Positions 28,972-32,138 of a DNA stretch of 32,138 nt are shown in pieces. The stretch's first letter is position 1, and every line of letters starts with the position of its first letter. The notes under the pieces are model-generated. The model was not told the DNA's origin. It was given only the letters and a program-made list of their open reading frames with translations, and did no database searches. A program made the position numbers and the translations under genes. This DNA is from Clostridia bacterium (GTDB lineage: Bacteria; Bacillota; Clostridia; Oscillospirales; Acutalibacteraceae): assembly GCA_017521365.1 (NCBI GenBank), contig JAFXCT010000128.1, positions 1 to 32,138 of the forward strand, read 5' to 3'.

Positions 28972-30894
28972 ATGTTTTCACAAATAATTGCGGTAATAAT
29001 GAGCGTGCTTACTGCGCTTTCGGCTCCGTTTTCACAGCTTTTCTCGGAAATTGAGCTCAAGAACGAGCTTTCCAAGGGCAGCTACGAAAGCCCGTATATC
29101 GTAAGACCGCTCGACGGAATAACCGTAAACGGCGTGTCAATTGACGAATACTGCGTAACAGCACCGCAGGGTGATTTGTACGCCTATGCCGCCGAAACGC
29201 TTGTCAACGAGCTTTACAAGGCCTGCGGCGTTAAAATTGCCGTGAATAACGGCGCAACGCAAAAGGCTTTTATAATAAATGAAACGCTCGGTGAAAACGA
29301 CAGCTTCAGCCTTAAGGTTGAAGACGGCAGCGTTTATATTTCGGGCAGTAAGGGCACGGGCATTTCCAGAGGTATTGCCGCCTTTGCCGACGAATACCTG
29401 CTCAGCGCACAGGGCACCTATGATTTCAAGGACGGCTACGAGTACACAAAAACCTTTACCGATTACGTAACCTATGCGGATTTCGGTGCAGTCGGCGACG
29501 GTAAGGCAGACGACCTTGAGGCAATTGTAAAAACCCACGAATATGCCAACGCAAACGGCCTGAGCGTTTTTGCTGACGAAACCGCAACCTATTATATCGG
29601 CGGCGCAAGCAAAACCGCCTACATCAAAACAAATACCGACTGGTCAACGGCGCACTTTATAATTGACGACACGGCTGTAGAAAACATAGGCTCGTGGATA
29701 TTCAACGTTGCCCCGTCACAGAACTCCAAAAACATTACCGACAAGGTTTCGCCGCTTAAAATTGATGCAACGAGCATCGGCACAACGCTGGACGAAAAAA
29801 GCCTTGTCGTGCTTTACGATTCCAACACAAAGCGCTATATCCGCAAGGGCGCAAACCAGAACTCGGGCAGCACCCAGACGGACGTTATACTCGTTGATGA
29901 AAACGGCAGTATTGACCCCGCAACTCCCCTTATCTGGGACTTTGATGCGGTTACAAACGCCGTAGCCTACCCCATTGACAGCGAAACCCTGACAATAAAC
30001 GGCGGCGTCTTTACAAGCATTGCAAACAACGCCCCCTCCGAATACACCTACTACTCCAGAGGTATTCAGATAAGACGTTCCAACACGGTTGTTGACAGAC
30101 TGTACCACATCGTCACCAACGAGGGCAAAACGGGCGCACCCTATTCAGCCTTTGTCAGCCTTTCCTGCTGTGCAGACGTCACCGTTAAAAATTCCACCTT
30201 CACGGGCCACAAGAAGTACAAGACCATAGGCTCGGCAGGCACAAGCGTTACAATGGGCACCTACGATATAGGCGGTGCAACAGCGGTTAACGCCAAGTTT
30301 ATCAACTGCAACCAGACCAACGACATAACCGACACCGACTACTGGGGAATTGCGGGCACAAACTACTGCAAAAACCTCGTGTATGACGGCTGTGCCCTTT
30401 CACGCTACGATGCACACCAGGGCGTTCTAAACGCAACTATTAAAAATTCCGTTCTCGGCCACCACGGAATAAAGCTGATTGGCAGCGGAACGGCGCTGAT
30501 TGAGAACACCACCGTTTTAGCCGAGGATTTTGTGGACCTTCGCTCCGACTACGGCTCAACCTGGAACGGCGATTTCATTATCCGAAACTGCAAGTTCTAC
30601 CCCACGGGTGTCAGCACGCACATAATCAAGGCGGAAAACTCCGAGGACCACGACTTCGGCTACACCTGCTATCTGCCGCAAAGGGTCGATATTGACGGCC
30701 TCTACGTGCACAGACTCGGCATAAATTACCTTTTCAGCAAGGTTAACCCCGACCACAAAAACGAGTCCTACACAGCACAGTTCCCCGTTGTTCCTCCGCA
30801 GGAAATAACGGTTAAAAATTACAGCAACCTGCTTTTCGGCAGCCTTGCCGTTTCGCAGAACAAGGCGATTTTCCAAACGGAAATCACGGAATAA
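28972..30894 (+). CDS. Secreted right-handed beta-helix protein with hexosaminidase-type N-terminal domain
   Basis: 640 residues. A signal segment covers about 1-24. Residues about 58-148 resemble the small domain preceding GH20/GH67 barrels (YAAETLVNELYKACGVKI, AFIINETLG, SLKVEDGSVYISGS, GISRGIAAFADEYLL). YADFGAVGDGKADDLEAI (168-185) is the classic opening of pectate-lyase-3/GH28-like beta-helices. The remainder is repeated short strands with NxxF-type turns (VKNSTFTGH, KNLVYDGCALS, IKNSVLGHHG, IENTTVLAE, IRNCKFYP). Catalytic residues are not obvious, so lyase, hydrolase and binding roles all remain possible. It has its own promoter and terminator. The N-terminal domain recalls that of the DUF4838 protein at 9928. 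Confidence 0.8.
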   Translation: MFSQIIAVIMSVLTALSAPFSQLFSEIELKNELSKGSYESPYIVRPLDGITVNGVSIDEYCVTAPQGDLYAYAAETLVNELYKACGVKIAVNNGATQKAFIINETLGENDSFSLKVEDGSVYISGSKGTGISRGIAAFADEYLLSAQGTYDFKDGYEYTKTFTDYVTYADFGAVGDGKADDLEAIVKTHEYANANGLSVFADETATYYIGGASKTAYIKTNTDWSTAHFIIDDTAVENIGSWIFNVAPSQNSKNITDKVSPLKIDATSIGTTLDEKSLVVLYDSNTKRYIRKGANQNSGSTQTDVILVDENGSIDPATPLIWDFDAVTNAVAYPIDSETLTINGGVFTSIANNAPSEYTYYSRGIQIRRSNTVVDRLYHIVTNEGKTGAPYSAFVSLSCCADVTVKNSTFTGHKKYKTIGSAGTSVTMGTYDIGGATAVNAKFINCNQTNDITDTDYWGIAGTNYCKNLVYDGCALSRYDAHQGVLNATIKNSVLGHHGIKLIGSGTALIENTTVLAEDFVDLRSDYGSTWNGDFIIRNCKFYPTGVSTHIIKAENSEDHDFGYTCYLPQRVDIDGLYVHRLGINYLFSKVNPDHKNESYTAQFPVVPPQEITVKNYSNLLFGSLAVSQNKAIFQTEITE

Positions 30895-30903
30895 ACTAAA
30901 CAA

Positions 30904-30949
30904 AAGCATCTCCGAACAGCTTTGTCAGTTCGGGGATGCTTATATTTTT
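30904..30949 (+). terminator. Terminator of the beta-helix gene
   Basis: AAGCATCTCCGAAC (30904-30917), 10-nt loop, GTTCGGGGATGCTT (30928-30941) with one T-G pair, then TATATTTTT. Confidence 0.88.
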
Positions 30950-30968
30950 CGGCAAATTCAAACAATAT

Positions 30969-30997
30969 TTGCATTTTTTTGCATTTGTGTTTATAAT
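30969..30997 (+). promoter_or_regulatory. Promoter of the ECF sigma gene
   Basis: TTGCAT (30969-30974), 17-bp spacer, TATAAT (30992-30997). A second TATAAT at 31011-31016 is preceded by TGC (extended -10), giving a possible alternative start. TTTGCATTT is repeated in the region. No ECF-type AAC/CGT signature is seen, so self-activation is not supported. Confidence 0.6.
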
Positions 30998-31032
30998 TGT
31001 TTATTATTGCTATAATTATTCAGGGGTGTGCT

Positions 31033-31557
31033 ATGAACAATTCAATGCAGGAAATATACACTCAGATATGGAACGATAATATCCAGACAATAAGAGCTGT
31101 TTGTTATGCCAAGCTAAACGGACGGCGTGAGGATGCGGAGGATATGGTGCAGAACGCATTCGGCCTGCTGTGGAAAAAGCTGCTGACAGGCACCGTGCCG
31201 CCAAACCCGAAGGCGTGGCTGATTAAAACGGTAAAAAACCTGTCATACGAGCAGTACCGCAGCAACGCCCAGAACACCGACAACATTTCGTCCACACCCG
31301 TTGACGAAGGCTTCCGCACCCGATATTCCGACGCAGACGTTGCCCAATTGCTTGAACAGCAGGAGCATAGCGAAGCGCTGCTGAAAGCGTTTAACGAAAA
31401 CTTCACCCAAGAGGAAAAACAGATTATCATTTACGACAGAGTAGACGGAATTCCGCAGGCGAAAATTTCACAGCTTTTCTGCCAGAAGCCGGGCTCTACA
31501 AGGGTCAGAATACACCGCCTAAAGCACAGGCTGAAGCTGATAAACCCCCAAGAATAA
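31033..31557 (+). CDS. ECF-type RNA polymerase sigma factor
   Basis: 174 residues from the ATG at 31033, with GGGGTG upstream. Sigma region 2 is seen at about 10-80: REDAEDMVQNAFGLLWKKL for core binding, then NPKAWLIKTVKNLSYEQYR for -10 recognition. Region 4 is seen at about 115-168: FTQEEKQIIIYDRVDGIPQA, then a recognition helix before RVRIHRLKHRLK. It redirects polymerase to a small regulon. The gene 66-75 bp downstream encodes an anti-sigma-like membrane protein, the usual pairing. The gap between them contains an A/T-only palindrome. The signal and regulon are unknown. Confidence 0.88.
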   Translation: MNNSMQEIYTQIWNDNIQTIRAVCYAKLNGRREDAEDMVQNAFGLLWKKLLTGTVPPNPKAWLIKTVKNLSYEQYRSNAQNTDNISSTPVDEGFRTRYSDADVAQLLEQQEHSEALLKAFNENFTQEEKQIIIYDRVDGIPQAKISQLFCQKPGSTRVRIHRLKHRLKLINPQE

Positions 31558-31623
31558 AAATTTTTTAAAAAATTTTTTGATGTGTGTAACATTTTGTAAA
31601 TAAAAATCATTATAGGAGTAGTT

Positions 31624-32138
31624 TTGGCAATTATGAACGATAAAACCAAAATCACAAAAGAGTTGCTTGAAAAGTTCATATCCGACAGCAGCACCGAGCT
31701 TGACCTTGCCGAGGTAGAGGCGTTTATGGACTCCGAAATTGAAAAGCCCGAGGACGAAATGGACACCGAGCTTATTGATATGTGCGCCACGGTTCTGGCA
31801 AAGGCATACAACAGCGGCTTCAACAAGGACGAGCAGACGGAAATGTACCGCCCGTGGGAGGAAAAAAGCAATCCCGTCAAAAGGAGCGTTCGCTTTAAGC
31901 ACGTTGTTGCGGCGGCAGCAATACTCGTGCTTGTTTGCGTGATAGCCCTTTCCGCAGGCGCAAAGCTGTTTGACAGCCCCTCGCTGCCAATCCGCTTTTA
32001 CGCCAATTATTTCAGATTAATGCTGAATAACGACGAGCCGACAACTGAAGCCCCCAACGGCACGCAAGCCCCAACACCGCCGGATAATCTCGACGCATTT
32101 ATGCTGCCCGAAGCATTGCTCAGCGATGAGTATGAAAA
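31624..32138 (+). CDS. Probable membrane anti-sigma factor (3' end outside window)
   Basis: The frame stays open to the window edge. The TTG at 31624 is taken as the start because the only ribosome site, AGGAG (31614-31618), is 5 bp away; the in-frame ATG at 31633 would be 14 bp away. That choice is uncertain. About 171 residues are visible. The N-terminal part (about 1-85) is acidic, helical and cytoplasmic (KELLEKFISDSSTELDLAEVE). A single membrane segment at about 90-108 (HVVAAAAILVLVCVIALSAG) follows a basic stretch, then a Thr/Pro/Asn-rich outer linker. Its position after the ECF sigma gene and its one-pass topology suggest an anti-sigma factor; I see no classical zinc HxxxCxxC motif. 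Confidence 0.7.
   Translation, partial: MAIMNDKTKITKELLEKFISDSSTELDLAEVEAFMDSEIEKPEDEMDTELIDMCATVLAKAYNSGFNKDEQTEMYRPWEEKSNPVKRSVRFKHVVAAAAILVLVCVIALSAGAKLFDSPSLPIRFYANYFRLMLNNDEPTTEAPNGTQAPTPPDNLDAFMLPEALLSDEYE

Noticed and set aside
1-32138. CRISPR arrays, toxin-antitoxin pairs, restriction systems, prophage, transposases or integrases
   Set aside because: No repeat-spacer pattern and no protein with motifs of these systems were found on either strand.

Overview
This window looks like a chromosome segment of a gut Clostridia bacterium (Oscillospirales/Ruminococcaceae-like). That placement is my inference from several things: codon use, AGGAGG ribosome sites, a BspA-type leucine-rich-repeat protein, intracellular and secreted carbohydrate enzymes, a ThrS tail of Clostridia type, and a palindromic intergenic repeat of a kind I associate with this group. 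There are no tRNA, rRNA, CRISPR, phage or transposase genes.

Region 1 (1-8.4 kb) is housekeeping. It holds the 3' end of thrS, then dut, then an arginine biosynthesis cluster argG-argH-argC-argJ-argB-argD, all on the + strand. argG has a clear sigma-A promoter with a tandem pair of ArgR-type ARG boxes over and just after the -10, plus one or two more upstream. A terminator hairpin sits between argG and argH. ArgJ (bifunctional) closes the acetyl cycle, so argA is not needed. argF and carAB are not in the window.

Region 2 (8.4-20.2 kb) handles glycans. malQ is followed by a secreted DUF4838 protein with its own promoter. A convergent bidirectional terminator then separates it from a minus-strand LRR surface protein. 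That LRR gene has a roughly 234-nt leader whose 5' end folds into a long closed stem, followed by an intrinsic terminator abutting the Shine-Dalgarno site; this looks like an undescribed attenuator or riboswitch-like element. Upstream lies an inverted pair of double-hairpin repeats. A minus-strand operon GH2 - lipoprotein - GH92 follows.

Region 3 (20.2-26.6 kb, + strand) has four units: a divergent promoter driving a secreted papain-like candidate with an alkaline-phosphatase-superfamily phosphodiesterase; an SGNH/MBOAT O-acetylation pair, both with TTG starts; an XRE-desulfoferrodoxin fusion that may be a redox sensor; and a GH99-like/WbsX protein.

Region 4 (26.6-32.1 kb) begins with a minus-strand small membrane protein and a Cys-motif HTH regulator. 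The regulator diverges from an FAD oxidoreductase through two promoters that share a single palindromic -35 hexamer. A secreted beta-helix protein follows, then an ECF sigma factor with a probable membrane anti-sigma factor cut by the window edge.

I do not see one large novel defence or biosynthetic system. The best candidates for something undescribed are the LRR leader RNA, the XRE-desulfoferrodoxin sensor, the shared -35 divergent promoter, and the papain-like/phosphodiesterase pair.
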